Shown: in pieces, positions 41,509 through 48,910 of the stretch | How positions within the stretch are numbered: the first letter of the stretch is position 1 | Layout: each line of letters starts with the position of its first letter | DNA from: CBDFHC01 sp965247585 | GTDB lineage: Bacteria > Chloroflexota > Dehalococcoidia > Lucifugimonadales > GCA-2712585 | Length of the DNA: 64,000 nt | Assembly: GCA_965247585.1 (NCBI GenBank) | Contig: CBDFHC010000004.1 | Span: forward strand, 620,001-684,000 | Direction: 5' to 3' | Notes under the pieces: generated by a model | What the model saw: the letters and a program-made list of their open reading frames with translations, nothing else | The model's database searches: none | What the model was told of the DNA's origin: nothing | Translations under genes and position numbers: made by a program

Positions 41509-42492
41509 TTGGACCTTCCCGGTGCCCTAGGGTTATTTTTCGGATCGTCGATTGTGGTGGTGGTGGCCGCCGTTGGACTGGCGGCGTCCGGCGATGCGCT
41601 GGCGTCGCGAACGGGGTGGGGTAGGGTGTGGGTGGGGACGCTGCTACTGGCGGGAGCCACCTCGCTGCCAGAGCTGGTTACCACGTCCACGGCGGCCTGG
41701 CTGAACGCGGCGGACCTGGCGGCGGGGAACGTGTTCGGATCGAATATGTTGAACATCGTCATTCTGACGGTGGTACTTGGCATATTCGGCACCGCCAGCG
41801 TGTTCCGGAACCTGTCGCGTGACCAGGTGTTTGTGGCGTTGCTGGCGATAGGGTTAACCGGACTGGCCACGCTGATGGGGGCGCTGGATTTCGGGACCAA
41901 GTGGGCGGTGTTCAGCCCGGCGGCGCTAATCATACTGGCGGTCTATGTGGCGGGGTCGCAGCGAGTCTTCAAACGAGGGGTGGAGCCAATTCGACCCACG
42001 GTTAGGCCGGGGTCCTGGTCGCTGCGAAAGGGATGGACAGTGTTCCTGCTGTCGTCGGCGGGGATCCTGGCAGCGGCGCCGTTCTTGGCCTCCAGCGCCC
42101 GGGACATAGCTCAGACCACGGGCATATCAGAGAGCTTCATTGGGGTGCTGGCGGTGGCCTTCGTATCATCGCTGCCGGAGATAGTCACAACGGTGGCGGC
42201 GCTGCGCATGGGCGCGCCGGACCTGGCGGTAGCCAACATATACGGCACCAACGCGTTCAACATGTTGTCACTGGGGTTGGCGGACTTTTTCTATAGCGAC
42301 GGGTCTCTGTTCGGACAGATGGACAACAGCGTGCTGCTGGCGGGTCTGGCTGCGATACTACTGATGATCATGGGGACGTCCCAGCTAATACGGCGACGCC
42401 CCTCACGCTGGGTATCCTTTACGGAGCCCAGCTCCCTGAGCATATTGTTGCTGTACGGGCTGGGCGTGGCGCTGGTGTTTTACACCGGATGA
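41509..42492 (+). CDS. Na+/Ca2+ exchanger family (CaCA) membrane protein
   Basis: 327 residues from a TTG start with AGAGAGG upstream. Two inverted alpha-repeats are plain: TLLLAGATSLPELVTTSTAA with AAGNVFGSNMLNI, and VLAVAFVSSLPEIVTTVAAL with VANIYGTNAFNML. The Glu in each SLPE motif coordinates Ca2+. About ten membrane helices are seen. YrbG-like bacterial members exchange Ca2+ or other cations for Na+ or H+. Confidence 0.92.
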   Translation: MDLPGALGLFFGSSIVVVVAAVGLAASGDALASRTGWGRVWVGTLLLAGATSLPELVTTSTAAWLNAADLAAGNVFGSNMLNIVILTVVLGIFGTASVFRNLSRDQVFVALLAIGLTGLATLMGALDFGTKWAVFSPAALIILAVYVAGSQRVFKRGVEPIRPTVRPGSWSLRKGWTVFLLSSAGILAAAPFLASSARDIAQTTGISESFIGVLAVAFVSSLPEIVTTVAALRMGAPDLAVANIYGTNAFNMLSLGLADFFYSDGSLFGQMDNSVLLAGLAAILLMIMGTSQLIRRRPSRWVSFTEPSSLSILLLYGLGVALVFYTG

Positions 42493-42788
42493 CGGCAAGG
42501 ACAGCGTAGACGCACGCCCAAATGGGTCTACGAGCCGCCGTCCAGGGAGCGCCGGGCCGAGGGCTGGAGGAGTGGGACCGGTTGGCACTCAAACAGGGGG
42601 CTAATCGGCAGGGGCAGGGGTAACAATCGGCCCTTCAGCATTGGCCCCGGCAAGACGAGACTGTAGTAGGCAAATCCACTGAGAAATATCTCAGCCTGCA
42701 CAGGAGCGTCTGGATGGAAACGTTGCCAAAAGCGTGTCCCAAGTGTGTTGGCAACCAGCGAAAGTGGGACACTTTGAGACCCGAGAGA

Positions 42789-43778
42789 TTAGAGATCGGG
42801 AGAGGGCTTGGTGAGCTCCCTGAGGGTCTTGTTGTAGCGCCTTCGCCGTTCGATTGTGTGAGCCTGCACCTCCTTCCTGCGCTGCAGTATCCGTTCCCGC
42901 CTCCCGTGGAGCACATCTGCAGGTGTCACATTGCCCAGCGCCTTGTGATAGCGCCTGTAGTTGTAGTAGGCCACGAAGGCGGCAAGGGCAGCCTCCAGAT
43001 CGGAAGCCATCTCGTAGGGGACCTGCTTGACGTCTCTCTTGATAGTCTGGTGATAGCGCTCCAGCTTGCCGTTGGTCTGAGGGTGGAAGGGTGCAGCCCG
43101 GATGTGCTTGATTCCCACCAGGCGCAGGTAGTCTCTGAAGCCACGGGACACATATCCTGAGCCGTTGTCCGAGAGCAAGCTGGTCCGGTCGGCCACCGGG
43201 ACCTCGGTCATGCCAGTCTTGTCTACAGCCTCCTGGACCACCTCGATGAGAGAGTCGGTAGTCATGTCCCGCTGCAGCTTCCAGGAGAGTATGAAGCGGG
43301 AATAGTCGTCCATCACAGTGACCAGGTAGTAGTAGCCCCATCCGATGACCTTGAAGTAGGAGGCATCGGTAGCCCACATCTGGTGAGGGCCAGTGGTCTT
43401 GCGGTGGTACTCTTGAGAGGCCTTCAACTGCATCTCGGGTGACTTCACCAGACCCTCCCTGCGCAGGATGCGATACACAGTGGACTCGGATACAGCGAAG
43501 CCCAGGTTGTCCGTGGTCCACGCTGCCAACTGGCGGCTACTTAGCTCCGGCATCTCCCTGGCCGCTTCCAGGATCGACCGTTCCTCCTGAGACCTAAGGC
43601 GGTTCCACGGTGGGGTGCTGACTCCAGGTCGATCCTCGAGGTCTTGGTGATGTTGTTGTAGTCTCAACCACCGATAGTAGGTGCTCTTGGGAACACCCAG
43701 GTCTCTGAGCATCCGACGCTTGGCCAGTGGTGATGTGGCTACACTGGCCAGGATCGTCGCCTTCTTAAGGGCACTCAT
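42789..43778 (-). CDS. IS3-type transposase OrfB (copy 1)
   Basis: 329 residues. N-terminal HTH_21-like region (YRWLRLQQHHQDLED ... SRQLAAWTTDNLGFAVSESTVY) and rve integrase core with DDE: Asp in MWATDASYFKV, Asp in SLLSDNGSGYV and Glu in NGKLERYHQT. The ATG overlaps the OrfA stop (ATGA). The same frame is open back to the seven-A slip site in OrfA, so an OrfAB fusion can be made. Confidence 0.92.
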   Translation of the reverse strand: MSALKKATILASVATSPLAKRRMLRDLGVPKSTYYRWLRLQQHHQDLEDRPGVSTPPWNRLRSQEERSILEAAREMPELSSRQLAAWTTDNLGFAVSESTVYRILRREGLVKSPEMQLKASQEYHRKTTGPHQMWATDASYFKVIGWGYYYLVTVMDDYSRFILSWKLQRDMTTDSLIEVVQEAVDKTGMTEVPVADRTSLLSDNGSGYVSRGFRDYLRLVGIKHIRAAPFHPQTNGKLERYHQTIKRDVKQVPYEMASDLEAALAAFVAYYNYRRYHKALGNVTPADVLHGRRERILQRRKEVQAHTIERRRRYNKTLRELTKPSPDL

Positions 43779-44182
43779 CCTGCGGTACCTGCGCCGTCTA
43801 CCAGCGTCGGGATGGCCGTTTTTTTCAGACGGGACACCTGGAGTGAGAGCTCGCCAACGAGCTGTTTCAGCTCGCCGTTCTCCCGCCTGAACTCCACGAT
43901 CTCCTGCCGCGTGGCATCTCGCACGGTGTCGCGGGACAACCTCTCCTTACCTGCCTCCATGAACTCCTTGGTCCATGCATAGTAGGAGTGGGGCTTGATA
44001 CCCTCCCGCCGGCACAGGTCGTTCACGGTCACCTCGCGACGGAAACCCTCCAAGACAATGCGGATCTTCTCTTCAGGGGTGTACTTGAGCCGCGTTGCCG
44101 CTCTCACCTGGCGGACGAATGAACGAGTCTCCTCGCTCCGCCGGTCTGCGACCCTGGCTTTGTCTGTATCTGGCTGGGACAC
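43775..44182 (-). CDS. IS3-type transposase OrfA (copy 1)
   Basis: 135 residues from a GTG matching the ATG start of copy 2 (AAAGGAG upstream). HTH_Tnp_1 region: KYTPEEKIRIVLEGFRREVT and NDLCRREGIKPHSYYAW, then a coiled coil (IVEFRRENGELKQLVGELSLQV). Near the end, seven A residues (43819-43825, minus strand) read CTG-AAA-AAA-A, a -1 slippage site. Slipping there gives KNGHPDAGRRRRYRR and then OrfB. Confidence 0.9.
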   Translation of the reverse strand: MSQPDTDKARVADRRSEETRSFVRQVRAATRLKYTPEEKIRIVLEGFRREVTVNDLCRREGIKPHSYYAWTKEFMEAGKERLSRDTVRDATRQEIVEFRRENGELKQLVGELSLQVSRLKKTAIPTLVDGAGTAG

Positions 44183-44505
44183 TTCTGCTCCTTTCCTGAG
44201 GTACTCTACCCTCACTACAGGAGCTCACACCACTCTCAGACTCTCGGGTTTTCCACCTCCCATATGTGTCCCATTATCGCTGACGTTCTACAGTCCCAAG
44301 TGCGCCAAGGGAGACCTGTTCCTAAATAAAGACATGTACGGCGCGTACGTACAGTATTTGCAGTGCGGGTACTTGAAAGAGATAAACGTCAAACGGCCGG
44401 TAAAGAACGGGTCCGCGCCTCCGCGCCTGGCAACTAGAAAAGCGGTGCCGGCGGGAAGATGGGGCCAGAGGCGCCGGGCAATGGCGCGGGCCGTTGGAGG
44501 ACGGA

Positions 44506-44796
44506 ATGGAGCAAGCGACTTTAGGCAGAAGAAAGCGTCTCCACAGCTTAACGTCTGAGGGAGACCCCGTAGAGATCAGGCCGATAACCGGGGAGGACTA
44601 TGAAAGGCTGGCGCGATTCTTCGAAAGGCTTCCAACGGCGGAGCTGACCGGCCCGGGCGGGTCCTTTGCCGGAGTGAGGAGTTCCTACCGCTGCTTCGGG
44701 GAACCCACCACGGAGCAAGTGGAGTACCGGATAGCGGTAGAGAATGGGGAGGTGGTGCTCCTGGCCCGGGTGCTGGAGAGCATAGCCAAGCTGTAA
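44506..44796 (+). CDS. Small hypothetical protein
   Basis: 96 residues from the ATG at 44506 (GGAGG 5 nt upstream), overlapping the end of the interrupted zinc-ribbon gene by 53 bp. The peptide contains VEIRPITGEDYERLARFFERL, which resembles the first strand and helix of a GNAT acetyltransferase, but the acetyl-CoA site is missing. The rest is VEYRIAVENGEVVLLARVLE. It may be a truncated GNAT or a distinct small family. It lies between the two IS3-type elements. Confidence 0.5.
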   Translation: MEQATLGRRKRLHSLTSEGDPVEIRPITGEDYERLARFFERLPTAELTGPGGSFAGVRSSYRCFGEPTTEQVEYRIAVENGEVVLLARVLESIAKL

Positions 44797-45024
44797 TCCA
44801 GGGAAGATAAGCCAGGGCGGTCCCACCGCCGGGCGTCCTGCAACTGCGCCCTGGAGACGGTGGCGGCGGGGTGCAAGGTCTGGAAGAATGCATCCTGGAG
44901 CGGCGGAGGTTCGTAGAATCTAGAGTTAGGCCGGAATCCGACTGAGCGGTAAGACGGCAGGGACAGACTAAGGACAGATGACCCAACATTTACTATTATT
45001 AGATGAGGCGCGGCGGAGCGTAAC

Positions 45025-45918
45025 ATGCTGGGAACTTTAGTCCAGAGGGCAGAACCAGTACGGGGCTACGTGATCCCCTTTTTGCTGGGAGGGGCGGTAG
45101 TAACGCTGGCGATTGTAGGCGCCGTACTGACCTCGCAGGAGAATATAACCGGGGGCGTCAACGGCTTTATAGAGGGGCTTTCCGGGAGGTCCAGCGGCAA
45201 GCTAGGGAACATAGGCATACTGGCGCCGCTGGGGTTCTCTTTCGCGGCGGGAATGGTGTCCACGGTGAACCCGTGCGGGTTCGCCATGCTGCCGGCTTAC
45301 CTGGGGCTTTACCTGGGGTCCAACGACGCCCAGACCGCGTCGACAGGGGTGCTATCGCGGTTGGCCCGGGCGCTGATAGTGGGTCAAACGGTGACGGCGG
45401 GCTTCGTTCTGCTGTTTGGGGTGACGGGGATAATAATTGGGGTTGGGGCGCAATCCGTCCGGGACTTTATACCTTGGCTGGGGTTAAGCATTGGGTTCTT
45501 GCTGACGTTCGGTGGGTCGTGGCTGTTGGGAGGGGGCAAGCTGTACAGCGGCTTCGCCATGAGGGCGGCGGCCCACATTGGCAATCCTAGCCAGGTGAGC
45601 ATGAAAGGGTATTTCCTGTTTGGGGTCAGCTACGGCACCGCATCTCTTAGCTGCACGCTGCCCATATTCCTTACGGTGGTGGCGTCAACGCTGGCGGTGT
45701 CCGGGGTGGTGGCGGCCACGGCGCAGTTCCTGCTCTACGCGCTGGGGATGGGGATGGTGATTATCGCGTTGACCGTGGGGATGGCGCTGTTCAAGGAGAC
45801 GATGGTAGGCTGGTTGCGACGGGCGTTGCCATACATTCAGCCGGCGAGCGCGGTGATGATGATCCTGGCGGGGGCGTACATAATCTTCTACTGGCTGACG
45901 ATTGGCGACCTGTTCTAG
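45025..45918 (+). CDS. CcdA-type cytochrome c biogenesis/thiol transport membrane protein
   Basis: 297 residues with about seven membrane helices. The two redox Cys of the CcdA/DsbD transmembrane domain are present in STVNPCGFAMLPAYLG near residue 82 and TASLSCTLPIFL near 208. The N terminus has an extra helix and a loop before the core. Such proteins pass electrons from cytoplasmic thioredoxin to extracytoplasmic thiols for haem attachment or disulfide reduction. The stop codon overlaps the end of the convergent selenoprotein B-type gene. Confidence 0.9.
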   Translation: MLGTLVQRAEPVRGYVIPFLLGGAVVTLAIVGAVLTSQENITGGVNGFIEGLSGRSSGKLGNIGILAPLGFSFAAGMVSTVNPCGFAMLPAYLGLYLGSNDAQTASTGVLSRLARALIVGQTVTAGFVLLFGVTGIIIGVGAQSVRDFIPWLGLSIGFLLTFGGSWLLGGGKLYSGFAMRAAAHIGNPSQVSMKGYFLFGVSYGTASLSCTLPIFLTVVASTLAVSGVVAATAQFLLYALGMGMVIIALTVGMALFKETMVGWLRRALPYIQPASAVMMILAGAYIIFYWLTIGDLF

Positions 45919-46565
45919 GGTCCGGGAGGCGTGGCGGGGGTTAGCGAGGGCTCGCGGCTGTACGGGGCCAGGTAGCCGGGGCGGTACTCCGCGTCTTTCC
46001 AGCCTTCGCCCGCTTCGTTCCAGCGGTAGGGGAGGGTGACGATGGCACCGGGTTCTTCCATGGATTCAAGAGCGTTGAAGGCGTCCACCAGGATGTTTTG
46101 CTGAAGCTCCGGCTGTAGGGCCTTTCCGGTCTGGTGGCCCAAGGGGAAGTCAAGAAATACGGACCGCGGCGGCTTGACGGCCTGGGTGATGTCCAGGGCG
46201 GAGGTCATGGAGAGGGTTGGAATTCCGGCCTCCTAGACGGCCCGGGCCATCAGTCCCACGGACTGATGGCAGACGGGTCAAGCAGGGACGAGGAAAACCA
46301 GGTCTACGGGAGCATCGGCGAATATCTGCGCGAAGCGAGAGGCCAGCTTCTCGCGGGCGCGGCGGGCGGAGTAGACGCCGCCCATGAAGGTATAGCAAGG
46401 GTCCGCCAACTCCCCGATGAATCCCCGGGCTTCCAGCTCCCGGAGCCGCTCCATGGGGAACACGCAGTTGGGGTCTTTCTTAGCGTCTTCGGTGCGGTAG
46501 CCGAAGTGGGAGATGCGGAGGTCCTCCGCTTTGGCGCCCCTGGGTATTTCCCGGATTGAGGTGTC
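45915..46565 (-). pseudogene. Glycine/betaine/D-proline reductase selenoprotein B-family gene, truncated, with in-frame UGA and TAG
   Basis: The minus-strand frame runs from the IS edge (46565) to 45915. It reads LRISHFGYRTEDAKKDPNCV, FPMERLRELEARGFIGELAD, DLVFLVPA, then UGA (46278-46280), PVCHQSVGLMARAV, TAG (46233-46235), and EAGIPTLSM through to the end. The UxxC placement after LVP is that of the GrdB/PrdB-like family, where U is selenocysteine in many members. A perfect 10-bp hairpin follows the UGA. The N-terminal part is missing, cut off by the IS3-type copy 2 and not found beyond it. The TAG is not explained by Sec insertion, so the gene is probably dead. Confidence 0.75.
46247..46269 (-). 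promoter_or_regulatory. Candidate bacterial SECIS hairpin
   Basis: On the minus strand, 8 nt after the UGA, CCATCAGTCC-GTG-GGACTGATGG forms a perfect 10-bp stem with a GUG loop. Bacterial SECIS elements lie directly downstream of the Sec UGA and carry a G/U in a small apical loop. Position and shape fit, but binding by SelB cannot be judged. Confidence 0.55.
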
Positions 46566-46675
46566 TGTAGACCGTCAGCGATAATGGGACACGTGAGAGG
46601 GGTAGAAAACCCGAGAGTCTGAGAGTGGTGAGAGCTCCTGAAGTGAGGGTAGAGTACCTCATGAAAGGAGCAGCG

Positions 46676-47083
46676 ATGTCCCAGTCAGACGCCAGCAAGG
46701 CCGAGGCCGCCGATCAACGGTCGGAGCAGACTAGGTCCTTCGTTCGACGAGTTAGAGCGGCTACCCGGCGCAAATACACCCCGGAAGAGAAGATCCGTAT
46801 CGTGCTGGAGGGCTTCCGCCGCGAGGTCACCGTGAACGACCTGTGCCGGCGGGAGGGTATCAAGCCCCACTCCTACTACTCGTGGACCAAGGAGTTCATG
46901 GAGGCGGGCAGGGAGCGGCTGTCCCGTGACACGGTGCGCGATGCCACCCGGCAGGAGATCCAGGATCTCAAGCGGGAGAACGGCGAGCTCAAGCAGCTGG
47001 TAGCCGAGCTATCCCTCGAGGTCTACCGTCTGAAAAAAACGGCCATACCAATGCCCCAGAACGGCGTCGGTACCAGCGGATGA
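46676..47083 (+). CDS. IS3-type transposase OrfA (copy 2)
   Basis: 135 residues from the ATG at 46676 (AAAGGAG 5 nt upstream). HTH_Tnp_1: KYTPEEKIRIVLEGFRREVT and CRREGIKPHSYYSWTKEF, then a coiled coil. Seven A residues at 47033-47039 form the -1 slippage site; the shifted frame runs NGHTNAPERRRYQR and into OrfB. The stop overlaps the OrfB start. Confidence 0.92.
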   Translation: MSQSDASKAEAADQRSEQTRSFVRRVRAATRRKYTPEEKIRIVLEGFRREVTVNDLCRREGIKPHSYYSWTKEFMEAGRERLSRDTVRDATRQEIQDLKRENGELKQLVAELSLEVYRLKKTAIPMPQNGVGTSG

Positions 47084-48063
47084 GCGCCGTTGAGAAGGCG
47101 ACGGTCCTGGCCAGTGTAGCCGCATCACCGCTGGCCAAGCGTCGGGTGCTCAGAGACCTGGGTGTTCCCAAGAGCACCTACTATCGGTGGTTGATGCGAC
47201 AACAACATCAACAAGGTCTCGAGGACCGACCTGGAGCCAGCGCTCCACCGTGGAACCGCCTTAGACCTCAGGAGGAACGGTCGATCCTGGAAGCGGCCAG
47301 GGAGATGCCGGAGCTAAGTAGCCGCCAGTTGGCAGCGTGGTCTACAGACAACCTGGCCTTCGCTGTATCCGAGTCCACTGTGTATCGCATCCTGTGCAGA
47401 GAAGGTCTTGTGAAGTCACCCGAGATGCAGCTCAAGGCCGGCAAAGAGTACCATCGCAAGACCAGCGGCCCTCACCAGATGTGGGCTACCGACGCCTCCT
47501 ACTTCAAGGTGATCGGTTGGGGCTACTACTACCTGGTCACCGTGATGGACGACTACTCCCGCTTCATACTGGCCCACAAGCTCCAGCAGGACATGACCAC
47601 CGACTCTCTCATCGAGGTGGTCCAAGAGGCCGTGGACAAGACCGGCATGACTGAGGTCCCAGTGGCCGACCGGACCAGCCTGCTGAGCGATAACGGCTCA
47701 GGTTATGTGTCCCGTGGCTTCAGAGACTACCTGCACCTGGTGGGAATCAAGCACATTCTGGCCGCGCCGTTCCACCCTCAGACCAATGGCAAGCTCGAGC
47801 GCTATCACCAGAGTATCAAGCGGGACGTCAAACAGGTCCCCTACGAGATGCCTTCTGCCCTGGAAGCAGCAATCGCCGCCTTCGTGGCCTACTACAACTA
47901 CCGGCGCTATCACAAGGCGCTGGGCAACGTGACGCCCGCAGACATGCTCAACGGAAGGCGGGAGCAGATCCTCCAACGGAGAAAGGAGGTGCAGGTCCAG
48001 ACGTTAGAACGGCGAAGACGCTACAACAAGACCCTCAGGGAGCTCCCACGCAGCTCTTCATAA
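47080..48063 (+). CDS. IS3-type transposase OrfB (copy 2)
   Basis: 327 residues, with the same DDE triad as copy 1 (MWATDASYFKV, LLSDNGSGYV, NGKLERYHQS). The differences from copy 1 are spread over the protein and the frame is intact, so both copies appear to be under selection or recent. It is likely made mostly as an OrfAB fusion for transposition. Confidence 0.92.
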   Translation: MSAVEKATVLASVAASPLAKRRVLRDLGVPKSTYYRWLMRQQHQQGLEDRPGASAPPWNRLRPQEERSILEAAREMPELSSRQLAAWSTDNLAFAVSESTVYRILCREGLVKSPEMQLKAGKEYHRKTSGPHQMWATDASYFKVIGWGYYYLVTVMDDYSRFILAHKLQQDMTTDSLIEVVQEAVDKTGMTEVPVADRTSLLSDNGSGYVSRGFRDYLHLVGIKHILAAPFHPQTNGKLERYHQSIKRDVKQVPYEMPSALEAAIAAFVAYYNYRRYHKALGNVTPADMLNGRREQILQRRKEVQVQTLERRRRYNKTLRELPRSSS

Positions 48064-48097
48064 TAATAACCTTCTCGGGTCCTAATCTGTCCCACTT

Positions 48098-48910
48098 GTG
48101 CTGATTGCCAACAGTGAGTGGCGCAAGGCGCTGGGGCTGCCCGAAGAACCCCAACGGAACCCCGGCGAGGAGAGGAATTGGGAGCGGGTAATAAAGAGTG
48201 CCCGTAATTTGGGGTGGCGGTGTCAAGCAGGAGAAACGTACCGGATCGTAAATTGCCGGATCGCCGAGCTAGTCCAGGGCGGGATCGTAACGGCGGTATA
48301 CAAGCTGCCACCTGAACCTACTGGGCGACACATCCTGAACACTGTCGGCAAGAACCTGAAGGTAGCAGCCGTCCGTCCCGAAGCCCGCCTGCTATTTTTG
48401 ATGGCTCTATTGAATTGCCCATCGGATGCCGGGAAGCCGGACCCCATCTTTCCGGAGAAATTTTGGTATCCGGGAGATCCAGACGCGGTAAAACAATGGA
48501 TACCTATTTGGCCGGAGTACACTGTCGGCAACATCTCGGCATATCTCGCGGAGTTGGAGGGCCAGCGGTTAATTGAGAGGCGAACGTTTGCAAGCTCTAA
48601 TGGTCCAAGCGAGTACCTTTCGTTTCCGTTTGGGCACCTTTATCCACAGTCGAACCAGTTCCGGCCACGGCTAAGGCTACGAGCAACCTGTCCAAACGCT
48701 AAGTGCGGCGCAAAGCTTATCTGGGGTGAAAGGCGGCAAGTCAGGCTCAATTCCCAGAAGGGCGTTGTCCCATGCGACCGCATCATAGAAGACAAAAACG
48801 CCTGTCCTCTGTGCGGTTCTGTGGTGTTCAGTCTAGAGGAAGCGAGACAGCGGTTACTAAACACGATCCTGAGCGTAGAGGCCCAGATAGCTGATACGAG
48901 TCTGTTTTAG
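48098..48910 (+). CDS. Phage/plasmid replication-type zinc protein, 5' end replaced by IS
   Basis: The frame starts inside the right end of IS copy 2 (GTG at 48098) and continues NSEWRKALGLPEEPQ..., so its true N terminus was lost. The middle part (VGNISAYLAELEGQRLIERR) looks like a winged helix. The C-terminal part has a zinc-ribbon layout, CPNAKCGAKL and CPLCGSVVF, with about 45 residues between. It ends 0 bp before the prim-pol gene (TAG then ATG), so the two were co-translated. No specific family is recognised; a DNA replication or initiation role is inferred from context. Confidence 0.6.
   Translation: MLIANSEWRKALGLPEEPQRNPGEERNWERVIKSARNLGWRCQAGETYRIVNCRIAELVQGGIVTAVYKLPPEPTGRHILNTVGKNLKVAAVRPEARLLFLMALLNCPSDAGKPDPIFPEKFWYPGDPDAVKQWIPIWPEYTVGNISAYLAELEGQRLIERRTFASSNGPSEYLSFPFGHLYPQSNQFRPRLRLRATCPNAKCGAKLIWGERRQVRLNSQKGVVPCDRIIEDKNACPLCGSVVFSLEEARQRLLNTILSVEAQIADTSLF

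Larger units (their letters stand above)
42746..44292 (-). mobile_element. IS3-type insertion sequence, copy 1
   Basis: 1547 bp with imperfect TGT...ACA terminal inverted repeats of about 26 bp (TGTAGAACGTCAGCGATAAT on the left, TGTTGGCAACCAGCGAAAGT on the right, in element orientation, each continuing GGGACA). It is flanked by 10-bp direct repeats GTCCCAAGTG (42736-42745 and 44293-44302). It carries overlapping orfA and orfB. About 12% of the OrfB residues differ from copy 2, so it is an iso-element, not a recent duplicate. Confidence 0.92.
42714..44558 (+). pseudogene. Zinc-ribbon gene interrupted by an IS3-type element
   Basis: Bases 42714-42745 encode METLPKACPKC, and the frame resumes at 44303 after the insertion as AKGDLFLNKDMYGAYVQYLQCGY, ending at 44558. 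Removing the element and one 10-bp repeat gives a single open frame of about 98 codons, a zinc-ribbon protein of the CPKC..GDLF..D.YG type with a long basic tail. The first Cys of the second knuckle is Tyr (VQYLQCG), so zinc binding may already have been impaired before the insertion. The relative at 34903 keeps both knuckles. Confidence 0.85.
46566..48113 (+). mobile_element. IS3-type insertion sequence, copy 2
   Basis: 1548 bp, same organisation and ends as copy 1 (TGTAGACCGTCAGCGATAATGGGACA; right end TGTTGGCAATCAGCACAAGTGGGACA in reverse). It is in the opposite orientation to copy 1. No direct repeat of the flanks is visible: on the left is the cut selenoprotein-type gene and on the right a phage-type gene. 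The right and left neighbours therefore were probably joined by a deletion or rearrangement at this element. Confidence 0.9.
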
